A stretch of 64,000 nt of DNA from Opitutaceae bacterium (lineage in GTDB: Bacteria; Verrucomicrobiota; Verrucomicrobiia; Opitutales; Opitutaceae): positions 62,001 through 126,000 of the forward strand of contig JAQTYQ010000006.1 in assembly GCA_028688225.1 (NCBI GenBank), read 5' to 3'. Made by a program: the position numbers and the translations under genes. The first letter of the stretch is position 1; the number at the start of each line of letters is the position of its first letter. Below, one piece after another: positions 14,091-21,634 of this stretch. Below the pieces are notes generated by a model that worked only from the letters and a program-made list of their open reading frames with translations, did no database searches and had not been told where the DNA came from.

Positions 14091-14543
14091 GTGTCCTGGA
14101 TCGCCCTCACCGAAACCAATGTCCGCACCAAGCTCAGCGGCCCCGAACTCTCGGCGCTCAAGACGGCCGCGCTTGCCTCCGGGCAGACCGATCCGCTGCC
14201 GGACATCATCAGTCAAATCGTCAAGGAGGTGCGCGGTTATGTCGCCGCCTGCGCGCGGAACAAGCTCGGCGATGGCGCGACGATCCCCGACGAGCTCGAA
14301 GGCGCGGCCATCTCGCGCATCCGCTTCGAGCTCGCCACGCGACTGCCCATCGCCTCGCTTCTCACTGAGGACCGCCGTACCGCCAATGCCAACGCACTCT
14401 CGCTCCTGCGCGATGTGGCCGTCTGCCGCTTCCTGATTGTTCAGCCGGTCACCGCTGCCGCCGACCAGGCCGCCGGCGGCACATCGGCCGAACTCGTCAG
14501 CGAGGGGCGGGATCTCGCTGGGAGCGACCTGGCGGGAGTTTGA
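14091..14543 (+). CDS. Mu gp36-like protein (DUF1320), 150 aa
   Basis: GTG start after the pyrimidine tract. The pattern (LTETNVRTKLSGPELSALKT, PDIISQIVKEVRGYVAACAR then NKLGDGATIPDELEGAAISR) is that of DUF1320, the Mu gp36 family of head-tail connection proteins. The length fits. The C-terminus is Gly/Ala-rich. It is coupled by ATGA to the next gene. Confidence 0.75.
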   Translation: MSWIALTETNVRTKLSGPELSALKTAALASGQTDPLPDIISQIVKEVRGYVAACARNKLGDGATIPDELEGAAISRIRFELATRLPIASLLTEDRRTANANALSLLRDVAVCRFLIVQPVTAAADQAAGGTSAELVSEGRDLAGSDLAGV

Positions 14544-15376
14544 CCATGATCATCGCCGCACCACAGCCATTCCAGGAGGCGATCGCATCGCGGATCATCC
14601 GCTCGATCCTGCCGACGGATTTTCGCACGCGGCTCTTGCGCGAGATCCCGGCTGCGCTGCGCGAACGCGCCTTCTTCTCCGCCGGCGTCACCAAGGCCGA
14701 ATTTCTGCAACGCGCGAGCGCCGGCATCGACGAGTTGCTCGCCGGCAAGACCGACCGCGCCACCCAGCGTGCCGGACTCAAACAGCTCCTGCAACAGCTC
14801 GGCTATCAGCCCCATGGCGGCCATGAGGGCACGTTGCTCGATCTCAGCAGCGATGCGCGGCTCAACTTGATCCTCGATACCAATCTGGAGCTGGCCCAGG
14901 GCTACGGCCACTTCGCGGAAGGGCAGAACCCGGCGATCTTGGATCAATGGCCCGCGCAGGAATTGGTCCGCGTGGCCAACTTCGGCTCGACGCATCAACG
15001 CGATTGGGCAGAAAGGTGGGTGCAGGCCGGCGGCCAATTTTTTGGCGGCCGGATGATCGCGCTGAAGGATGACGAGGTCTGGAACCAACTGGGCAATTCC
15101 GACCTCTTCGATGACGGTCTCGATACACCATACCCGCCGTTCGCCTTCAATTCGGGGATGGACGTCCAGGACGTCGATCGCGACACGGCGATCGCCATCG
15201 GCCTCATTGATCGCGATACCCAGGTCGCGCCGCAAGATCGCGGGTTCAATGCCGACCTGCAGGCCTCGCCGGACGTGCGCGACCGCGCCCTGAAATCGGC
15301 GCTGCAAGACCTTTTCCAGGGCGCTGCAGCCTTCGATGCTGGCGGCGTGCTGCGTTGGCTGGGAGGTGCCGCATGA
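14540..15376 (+). CDS. Mu F-like minor head/morphogenesis protein, 278 aa
   Basis: Helical N-terminus (RTRLLREIPAALRERAFFSA) and a central segment (NLELAQGYGHFAEGQNPAIL, PAQELVRVANFGSTHQRDW) typical of the Mu gpF/SPP1 gp7 superfamily C-terminal domain. The end is helical. In Mu the F gene lies before the protease; here it follows gp36. Likely attached to the portal or capsid inner surface. Moderate confidence because of the altered position. Confidence 0.55.
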   Translation: MTMIIAAPQPFQEAIASRIIRSILPTDFRTRLLREIPAALRERAFFSAGVTKAEFLQRASAGIDELLAGKTDRATQRAGLKQLLQQLGYQPHGGHEGTLLDLSSDARLNLILDTNLELAQGYGHFAEGQNPAILDQWPAQELVRVANFGSTHQRDWAERWVQAGGQFFGGRMIALKDDEVWNQLGNSDLFDDGLDTPYPPFAFNSGMDVQDVDRDTAIAIGLIDRDTQVAPQDRGFNADLQASPDVRDRALKSALQDLFQGAAAFDAGGVLRWLGGAA

Positions 15377-16029
15377 GCATCGGGATCTCGATCAAGCTTG
15401 CCAGCGATGACATCACGCCTTCGGCGCGGGCGCTGCAGCGCGGCCTGCAGCCGGACCGGCTCTTCCCGATCATCGGCCGCTCGGGCGTGAACACCATTCG
15501 CGAGCATTTGTTCGGGCTTAATCAGACCCGGCCCAACGCGCTCGGCGGCCCCCGCACCAATTTCTACGCCGCGGCGGCGCGCGGCACGCATTTCGACGTC
15601 GCGGCCGATGGCGCGCAGATCTCGATCAACCAGGTCGGCATCGCCCAGCGCTACTTCGGCGGAGCGATCTCCCCGCGGAAGGCGAAATATCTCACGATCC
15701 CCGCCCGCGCCGAGGCGTATGGTAAACGCGCGGGGGAATTCCCCGACCTGGTGGTCCTCTGGGGCCGGCATGGCCCTTATGCGCTGGCCCGCGCGGCGCA
15801 GAGCGCGGTCAGCTTCCGCCGCGGCCGGGACGGCCGCTACAAATTGATCAAAGGTGGCGCCCGCGGCGGGGAAGTGCTCTTTTGGCTCGTCAAATCGGCC
15901 ACGCAACCACCCGACGAGACTGTGCTGCCATCCGATGAGGCGATGCGCGATCAGCTCGATCGCGATGTCGGCAGTTACGTGCAGCGCCTGCATCGGCGCG
16001 GCGCAGATACCACCGGAGGCGCATCATGA
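15373..16029 (+). CDS. Virion morphogenesis protein, Mu gpG-like, 218 aa
   Basis: The ATG at 15373 overlaps the preceding stop. The N-terminus (SIKLASDDITPSARALQRGL, LFPIIGRSGVNTIREHLFGL) and FDVAADGAQISINQVGIAQR followed by YFGGAISPRKAKYLTIPA match the gpG/virion morphogenesis (tail completion) family. The C-terminus ends with a helical VGSYVQRLHRRG. It likely acts in tail completion or head-tail joining. Confidence 0.7.
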   Translation: MSIGISIKLASDDITPSARALQRGLQPDRLFPIIGRSGVNTIREHLFGLNQTRPNALGGPRTNFYAAAARGTHFDVAADGAQISINQVGIAQRYFGGAISPRKAKYLTIPARAEAYGKRAGEFPDLVVLWGRHGPYALARAAQSAVSFRRGRDGRYKLIKGGARGGEVLFWLVKSATQPPDETVLPSDEAMRDQLDRDVGSYVQRLHRRGADTTGGAS

Positions 16030-16745
16030 GCGATGCCTTGATCCTCGATCCCATCGTCCTCGATCAGACCGATATCGCCGCCCGCCTGGCCGCGGATGAT
16101 TTCTTTGCGGACATCCCGGTCATCCTGGAGCGGAAGGGAATCACCGAAAACGACATCGAGGTCGCCCTCGGTTCGCTGAATCAACAAAGCGGCAAGGCCG
16201 GGGCCGTGGCAATCGTGCTCATGCCGTCGCTGCGGCCGGCCGGGCCGAGCGCGCCGGGACCGGAATACCGCGTGGCGCCGGCGGTACAGGTGATCGAAAT
16301 GCCGCTCATCAACCTGGGCGACACCGGCACGGGCAAATTCGTCGAGCAGATCGCCGCCCGCGTGCGCCAGCTCATTCATTATTGGTCGCCGGGCCGGGGC
16401 TATGTCTTCGATTTTGCCGGGCAGGATCCCATCAACGCCCGCGAAGGCCTGCGCAGTTATGCCGTCAATTTCCTGCGCCTGGGCCAGGATGATCGAGGGC
16501 CGAAGGTCGGCAATGTGCTTATCTCACCCGACGAGGGCGTTGCGCCGGTCGAGGTCACGCTGAGCTGCCCCACCGCCGGGGCCGCGATGTGGTATACGCT
16601 CGATGGCTCTGCGCCGACCCCGTCCAACCCGGCCGCCCAGCTCTATGCCGCGCCTTTTAACGTCGCAACCGCCGCCACACTCCGCGCCGCCGCCTTCGCC
16701 GCCGGCCTCGATGCCTCGAATGTTTTCCAGGCCACGTTCACCTGA
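16026..16745 (+). CDS. Mu gp37-like protein fused to a chitobiase C-terminal-type domain, 239 aa
   Basis: Residues 1 to about 160 (DDFFADIPVILERKGITEND, VAPAVQVIEMPLINLGDTGT) resemble the Mu gp37/DUF1834 tail-terminator family. Residues about 170-239 (PVEVTLSCPTAGAAMWYTLD then GSAPTPSNPAAQLYAAPF and TAATLRAAAFAAG) read as a CHB_HEX_C-type beta-sandwich, found in secreted glycosidases and some phage structural proteins. The fusion could add a surface-binding module on the tail. The TLDGS...TPS...Y motif is plainly visible. Confidence 0.6.
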   Translation: MSDALILDPIVLDQTDIAARLAADDFFADIPVILERKGITENDIEVALGSLNQQSGKAGAVAIVLMPSLRPAGPSAPGPEYRVAPAVQVIEMPLINLGDTGTGKFVEQIAARVRQLIHYWSPGRGYVFDFAGQDPINAREGLRSYAVNFLRLGQDDRGPKVGNVLISPDEGVAPVEVTLSCPTAGAAMWYTLDGSAPTPSNPAAQLYAAPFNVATAATLRAAAFAAGLDASNVFQATFT

Positions 16746-16769
16746 TCCTCACCATCACTCCCTCCTCCT
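16744..16769 (+). repeat. Short C/T leader before the tail gene
   Basis: C/T-rich leader (ACCATCACTCCCTCCTCCT) directly before ATG 16770; no ribosome site visible. Confidence 0.45.
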
Positions 16770-17930
16770 ATGAATCTCGCCACCCTCCTCGAAGGCCCGG
16801 CCAACGTCACCCACCGCGGCCAGACCCTGCATTTTCGCGGCGGCCTCACGCTCACGCCGCTCGCCGAATTGTTCTCGATCGACAGCGATCTCTACGGCCC
16901 GCTCGATCAGCGCGCCTCGGATAATTCCGTCGTCATCTCCGGCACACCGGTGGGCGTGTGGACCGCGGCACAACTGGCCGTCCTCTATCGCTGGACCAAT
17001 CCCGCGATCGGATCGCTGGTCACCCCGCGCTATGACGTGTCCTCCGTCACGCCGGCGACCGATGTGATCGCCCTCGTTGGCGCCGCCGCCCCGCGCACCG
17101 GCTGCCCGGTGCGATTTGCGCTTTTCCCCGGCGCCACCATCCCGGCCGGCCTCTCCGAGGCCACCCTCTACTATTGGGGCGCCGCCGGCACCCTGCACCC
17201 GACTGAGGCCGATGCTCTCGCCGCCACCAACCCGGTCGACATCACCAGCGCCGGCGCCGGCGACTTCGCGCTCATCGAGCAGGAGCCGGTGATCATCGAC
17301 GCCCTGGCGGCCAACCGGCGTATCACCTTCCACAACGGCGCCATCACCGGCATGCCGCCGATCATCCATTCGGCGGTCGCCAGCATGCTCGGCGCGGCGA
17401 GCTTCGGCTGCTTCCGCAAAAACAACGCCGCCTGGAGCGATGCCAACAGCCTCTACACGGTCGCGAAGGTGGCGCTCTCCGATACGCCGCCCGATGCGGC
17501 CAACATCGTGACGCAAGATTACTCGCTAGCTTTTGGTGCCGCGCCCTGGGACAGCTTCAAGGCCCGCGGCCCGATCACCCTGACGCCGCAACTCCGCACC
17601 GAGCCGATCATCACCGACGGACTCGGCACACTCGGGCTCAGGATCGCCGGGCTGGATGTTGCGGCCATGTTTGCGCCACAGGGGTTTTCGGAGGAGCAGA
17701 TGCTCGACCTGCTCGGCCTGCAGGGCGGCACGGCCGCCCGCGGCAAGAGCAAGGTCCGCGGCAACTTGGTCATCACCGGCACCGGCGTGCACAACATCGT
17801 CTACAATGCCGCGCCGCGACAGCTGCCGCAGACCTTCTCGCCCACCGGGCCACGCGCCGGCGAACTTGAGGCCCGCGGCGCGGCCGGCATCACCGGCGCG
17901 CGCTTCTATGTCGGCACCGCCGCTCCCTGA
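16770..17930 (+). CDS. Tail tube protein candidate, 386 aa
   Basis: Beta-rich protein with FRGGLTLTPLAELFSIDSDL near the N-terminus, RNNRITFHNGAITGMP-like strands mid-protein and NLVITGTGVHNIVYNAAPRQ near the end. It is placed between the tail-terminator-like gene and the fibre genes. No sheath signature is evident. A siphovirus tail tube protein, possibly with an extra domain, is the best guess from size, beta content and position. Confidence 0.45.
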   Translation: MNLATLLEGPANVTHRGQTLHFRGGLTLTPLAELFSIDSDLYGPLDQRASDNSVVISGTPVGVWTAAQLAVLYRWTNPAIGSLVTPRYDVSSVTPATDVIALVGAAAPRTGCPVRFALFPGATIPAGLSEATLYYWGAAGTLHPTEADALAATNPVDITSAGAGDFALIEQEPVIIDALAANRRITFHNGAITGMPPIIHSAVASMLGAASFGCFRKNNAAWSDANSLYTVAKVALSDTPPDAANIVTQDYSLAFGAAPWDSFKARGPITLTPQLRTEPIITDGLGTLGLRIAGLDVAAMFAPQGFSEEQMLDLLGLQGGTAARGKSKVRGNLVITGTGVHNIVYNAAPRQLPQTFSPTGPRAGELEARGAAGITGARFYVGTAAP

Positions 17931-17978
17931 TCTCCATCCTCCGACCTCTAACCTCTAACCACCGTCCTCCGTCCCAGT
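17931..17978 (+). repeat. C/T leader with CCTCTAAC units
   Basis: Pyrimidine-rich leader containing ACCTCTAACCTCTAACCACC, followed by the GTG at 17979. A related CCTTAACCCTTACACC leader precedes a host gene (start 44138). Confidence 0.5.
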
Positions 17979-18638
17979 GTGCGCATCACCTACTCAACGA
18001 CTCTCATTTGTTCCGATCAGGTCGCGCTGGGGCGCCTCGGCGCCGGCGCCAGCTGGCAGGGGCAGCCGATCATCGATGCTGCGCAGTTTTTTCGCGCGGC
18101 CGTGGCCACGGTCTACGGCCGCGGCGATGGGCCGGAGGAATTCTCGCTCCGGGTCTGGGCGTTATTCGCGACCGTGGCGGCGGCGCTGCATTTCTGCGGC
18201 ACCCATCGCGCTTCGCTGCCAGTGCAGGCAGATCTCATCCTGGTCGATGAGGGCGGGACGATCCAGCTCCGGATGGCCGATGCGGTGCGCAGTGTGCGGA
18301 TCGTCGAGCGCCGCGGGCTGGCGGTGCTGGTCGATTACAATTTCACGGGGAGTAAGTTTGCCTCCGAGGATGTCTCCGCGGAGCCGGATCCCACCGATCT
18401 CATGAAAGTGGGTATCTTAGATCTCACCGGGGGTGATGAGTCGAAGGCGGTGGTCTTCGATGTTCCCTTCGCCTCAAGTCCGCGCGCCGTGCATGTCACC
18501 GTGCTGGCGCCGGCCGGAGGCTTTGTCATCGGCGCGGGCGTAGATGAGTCGACCCGCACCACCGCCGGCTTCACCGCGCGCTTTGGCGCCGCCATCCCCG
18601 CCACCGGCTACAAACTCTCCTGGACTGCCATCTTATAG
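17979..18638 (+). CDS. Hypothetical tail protein, 219 aa
   Basis: GTG start. The N-terminal half (RAAVATVYGRGDGPEEFSLR, AALHFCGTHRASLPVQADLI) and a beta-rich second half (RSVRIVERRGLAVLVDYNFT, AVHVTVLAPAGGFVIGAGVD) look like a two-domain structural protein. It sits directly before the diversified fibre gene, so a fibre-attachment or baseplate role is plausible. Family not recognised. Confidence 0.5.
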   Translation: MRITYSTTLICSDQVALGRLGAGASWQGQPIIDAAQFFRAAVATVYGRGDGPEEFSLRVWALFATVAAALHFCGTHRASLPVQADLILVDEGGTIQLRMADAVRSVRIVERRGLAVLVDYNFTGSKFASEDVSAEPDPTDLMKVGILDLTGGDESKAVVFDVPFASSPRAVHVTVLAPAGGFVIGAGVDESTRTTAGFTARFGAAIPATGYKLSWTAIL

Positions 18639-18651
18639 TGCCCTCCATGCC

Positions 18652-20964
18652 ATGAAACGCCTCCTCATCCTCCTACTTTTACTCTCGCTTTCACTCGCGC
18701 CCCTGGCGCGCAACCAGCAGCTCGTCTCCGACCTCAATGTCCAGCGCACCATCAAATTCGGCACGCTCGCTGCCGGCACCATCACGCCGGCGCAGCTCAC
18801 TGCCGACCAGAACGATTTCAACCCCACCGGCCTGGCCTCGGCCTTCGTCGTCCGCCTGAGTTCCGACGCCTCGCGAAACATCACCGGCCTGGTGCCCGGC
18901 ACGGCTCCTGCAGGGCGGATGCTGATCCTTTGCAACGTCGGAGCGCAGCCGATCGTGCTGGCGGATGAGTCGGGCAGTTCGACTACCGCGAATCGATTCG
19001 CGTTTTCGGGCGACTATACCCTGGCCGCCGATACCGCCGCCTGGCTGGTCTATGATGATTCCAGCACCCGCTGGCGTCTGATCCAAACGACCAGCGCTAC
19101 CTTGGCCGCCACCTACCAGCCGCTCGACGCCACGCTCACGGCGCTGGCTGGCTTTAACACCAATGGCATGCTGGCGCAGACCGCGGCCGATACCTTCGCT
19201 GGGCGCACCATCGCCGGCACGGCCGACCGGATCTCTGTCACCAATGGCGACGGCGCCGCCGGCAATCCCACGCTCGACATCGCCGCCACCTATGCCGGCC
19301 AGACGAGCATCACCACACTCGGCACGATCGGCGCAGGTACTTGGCAGGGCAGCGTGATCGGCGGTGCCTATGGCGGCACGGGCGCGGCCAACACTGGCAA
19401 GACCATCACCCTCGGCGGCAGCCTCACAACCTCGGGCGCATACGACACCACACTCACCGTCACCGGCGCCACCAACGTCACCCTGCCGACTGCAGGCACG
19501 CTCGCCACGCTCGCCAACGCGGTCCCGCTGCTGAAGCCCTACGCGCTCGCACCCACTCCCTGTCTCGTCAAGACCGGAGCTGACACCATCGCGGTCGCCG
19601 CAAACACGAAGGTGATCATCAACGGCACTATGCTCGTCACCTTCGCATCGCAGACGGCGGCGACCATCGACACCGGCTCAATCACCATCGGCACAGATTA
19701 CGCGGTCTATGCCACCAATGCCGGCACCGCGGTTTTCTCCGCAAATTTCTCCGCCCCATCCGGCTATACCACCACCACCTCGCAGCTCATCGGCGGCTTC
19801 CACTATGCTCCGGGAGGTAACGCGCATACAACCCTGGGCGACGGACCAATCCTCTCGCGTGGGACGACCGATACCGCCATCGCCTCCACGGCCTTTGACT
19901 TTTCCATCGGGGGTACCTGGTACGCCAAAGCCGCCGTGCCAGCCGGCACGGCCATTCCAGCGGAGACAGTGACCGCGGATAAATGGGCGCTCTACCGACT
20001 CTCCATCATCGCAGATGGCACCATCACCGTCACCCCGGCGGCCGGCAATGTGGCCGGATATGCCGACGAGGCCTCGGCGATCACTGCCCTGCCGGCGCTG
20101 CCCGGTTCCTCGGCTGCGATGGGTTATATCACAGTGCAGACGAAGACCGGCTTCGCCTGGATCGCCGGCACTGATGCCCTGGCTGGCGGGTCGAGCGGCA
20201 ATGTGGCCAATGCCACGAATTATTACCCTGAGTCGGCCTCCGGCGCGCAGATCAACGAGTACTCCATCTGGGACCTCAAATTTCGCCCGGCGTGCGCCGA
20301 TCCTCGAGGGATGACTCTCATCGCCGGCGGCTTCTGGATGGATATCTATATTTGCGGCACCTCGACGGACGTCGCCGGCAGCTCCAAATATGGATCCACG
20401 ATCGCAGACGGGGCGAGCCCTCCGAAGATTCCGGCAGCCTTTGGGGGTAACGGCACGACAACCTACGGCACGCTGACCTGGTTCGAGGCTTCAGAGCTCG
20501 CCGCCGCCTATGGCAAACAACTGCCGTCGTATTCAGAACTGATCGTGGCATCCTATGGGGTCACGGAGCAGACCAGCCGCAACCTGGAACCGAGCACCAC
20601 GCAGTTGGACGCCCCCCGAACAAGCAAATGGGGCGTCATGCAGGCCACGGGCAACATATGGGTCTGGATGCGGGATCTCCTGTTTATCCCTCATACCACA
20701 GCCCTCACGGGGACACCTCCCGCCGATGCCGATTTCGAGACCTGGATCAATGTCTCCAAAACTCTAGGCGGGAAATCGATCACCGAGAGCCGCGGCTCTG
20801 TCTACACCTACGGCAATAATGGGATTTCTGCCGGCCTCTTCGGCGGCCCCTGGTACAACGGCTCCTACGCCGGTTCGCGCGCTTCCGACTGGGGCGCCGC
20901 GCCGTCCGCCTCGGGCAACAACATCGGGGCGCGGTTCGCCTGTGACCACCTGGTCCTGCCATGA
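18652..20964 (+). CDS. DGR target: tail-fibre-like protein with variable lectin-like tip, 770 aa
   Basis: Residues about 160-300 carry tail-fibre repeats (LGTIGAGTWQGSVIGGAYGG and similar). A beta-rich middle follows. Residues about 545-770 form an FGE-sulfatase/C-type-lectin-like domain (MTLIAGGFWMDIYI, LTWFEASELAAAYGKQLPSY, KWGVMQATGNIWVW) ending in the variable segment (731-765) and HLVLP. The last 35 codons are the DGR variable repeat. The N-terminus MKRLLILLLLLSLSLAPLA looks like a signal peptide but is encoded by a C/T tract like those before other genes, so start and secretion are uncertain. Confidence 0.8.
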   Translation: MKRLLILLLLLSLSLAPLARNQQLVSDLNVQRTIKFGTLAAGTITPAQLTADQNDFNPTGLASAFVVRLSSDASRNITGLVPGTAPAGRMLILCNVGAQPIVLADESGSSTTANRFAFSGDYTLAADTAAWLVYDDSSTRWRLIQTTSATLAATYQPLDATLTALAGFNTNGMLAQTAADTFAGRTIAGTADRISVTNGDGAAGNPTLDIAATYAGQTSITTLGTIGAGTWQGSVIGGAYGGTGAANTGKTITLGGSLTTSGAYDTTLTVTGATNVTLPTAGTLATLANAVPLLKPYALAPTPCLVKTGADTIAVAANTKVIINGTMLVTFASQTAATIDTGSITIGTDYAVYATNAGTAVFSANFSAPSGYTTTTSQLIGGFHYAPGGNAHTTLGDGPILSRGTTDTAIASTAFDFSIGGTWYAKAAVPAGTAIPAETVTADKWALYRLSIIADGTITVTPAAGNVAGYADEASAITALPALPGSSAAMGYITVQTKTGFAWIAGTDALAGGSSGNVANATNYYPESASGAQINEYSIWDLKFRPACADPRGMTLIAGGFWMDIYICGTSTDVAGSSKYGSTIADGASPPKIPAAFGGNGTTTYGTLTWFEASELAAAYGKQLPSYSELIVASYGVTEQTSRNLEPSTTQLDAPRTSKWGVMQATGNIWVWMRDLLFIPHTTALTGTPPADADFETWINVSKTLGGKSITESRGSVYTYGNNGISAGLFGGPWYNGSYAGSRASDWGAAPSASGNNIGARFACDHLVLP
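20842..20946 (+). repeat. DGR variable repeat (VR)
   Basis: 105 bp at the 3' end of the fibre gene, aligned without gaps to the template at 21373-21477. Of 105 positions 13 differ, and each differing position is A in the template: 7 A-to-G, 4 A-to-C, 2 A-to-T. Codon changes from AAC: Pro, Tyr, Tyr, Asp, Gly, Ala, Ala, Gly. The final 30 bp (20917-20946) are identical and GC-rich, matching the expected initiation-of-mutagenic-homology end. Confidence 0.95.
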
Positions 20965-21365
20965 GTGGCGCGGAAGCGCCACGGCCAAACGGACCCCCCC
21001 ATGATACAGAGCACCATTGCATGCAGCAGCTCGCCATCGTCGAGCGCTACGAGGGTTTCGTTAATTACGTTTACCCTGTGCTGCTGGGTATCGCCCGCTC
21101 CCACCATATGGCCCGCGACCGCGCCATCGGCGCCGTGCTCGATCAGGTCGGACTCTTCAACGACGCCGGAAAATCCGGCATGCTCAGCAAGCTTTACGCG
21201 GCCGATGCCGGCCTGGCTTCGCTGCGGTTCTATTTGCGGTTCTTCGCCGCGCCAGGGCGCAAGCTCATCTCCCAGCACCAACACCAGACCGCGGCGATTC
21301 ACCTTGCCGAGGTCGGCAAGATGCTGGGCGCTTGGATCAGGCGCGTGCAGGCCGCAAAGAGATGA
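20961..21365 (+). CDS. avd: DGR accessory variability determinant (Avd), 134 aa
   Basis: Four-helix-bundle Avd-type protein: QQLAIVERYEGFVNYVYPVL, ARDRAIGAVLDQVGLFNDAG, GLASLRFYLRFFAAPGRKLI, and the diagnostic end HLAEVGKMLGAWIRRVQ. In known DGRs Avd forms a basic pentamer that binds the RT and template RNA. ATG 20961 overlaps the fibre stop (ATGA); the internal ATG 21021 gives a 114-aa protein closer to family length. The cruciform lies within the first codons. It ends 7 bp before TR. Confidence 0.85.
   Translation: MSGAEAPRPNGPPHDTEHHCMQQLAIVERYEGFVNYVYPVLLGIARSHHMARDRAIGAVLDQVGLFNDAGKSGMLSKLYAADAGLASLRFYLRFFAAPGRKLISQHQHQTAAIHLAEVGKMLGAWIRRVQAAKR
20965..20982 (+). other. DGR target-site hairpin/cruciform
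   Basis: GTGGCGC (20965-20971), loop GGAA (20972-20975) and GCGCCAC (20976-20982) form a perfect 7-bp stem. It starts right after the fibre stop codon and 18 bp past VR. Known DGRs have a short stem with a 4-nt GRNA loop just downstream of VR that enhances retrohoming; GGAA fits that loop pattern. Confidence 0.8.
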
Positions 21366-21372
21366 CCGGGAT

Positions 21373-21477
21373 GGCGGCAACTGGAACAACGGCTCCAACG
21401 CCGGTTCGCGCGCTTCCAACTGGAACAACGCGCCGTCCAACTCGAACAACAACATCGGGGCGCGGTTCGCCTGTGAC
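21373..21477 (+). repeat. DGR template repeat (TR)
   Basis: 105-bp master copy between avd and the reverse transcriptase. In VR's frame it has 11 AAC codons; of its 24 adenines, 22 are in those codons. Random replacement of A in AAC gives only NNC codons, 15 amino acids and no stop. It is noncoding in place and should be transcribed as part of the template RNA. VR-TR spacing is 426 bp from end to start. Confidence 0.95.
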
Positions 21478-21634
21478 GATCCGTCAAAGCCTTCTCGACC
21501 CCGGCTGCTCACGGGCACCGGGACAGGCCATCAAGGTGGTCAGCCCGGTCGTCTCGCTTCGGCAAACACACTCAGAGGTAGGGGCGCGGAGAGTAACCTC
21601 CGGGCGAAAACCGTCAGCCCCTCATTTTTGCATC
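21478..21634 (+). ncRNA. DGR RNA spacer downstream of TR
   Basis: 157 bp between TR and the RT start. In the Bordetella phage DGR the RNA segment 3' of TR primes and guides cDNA synthesis; the length and position here fit such a spacer. No open reading frame in it looks coding. The exact RNA ends cannot be seen. Confidence 0.55.

Noticed and set aside
21332-21634. Reading frame extending the reverse transcriptase 101 codons upstream through TR
   Set aside because: The upstream part is Thr/Arg/Pro-rich, overlaps avd and TR, and the family-typical start is at 21635. TR must be free to vary as RNA, not as RT coding sequence.
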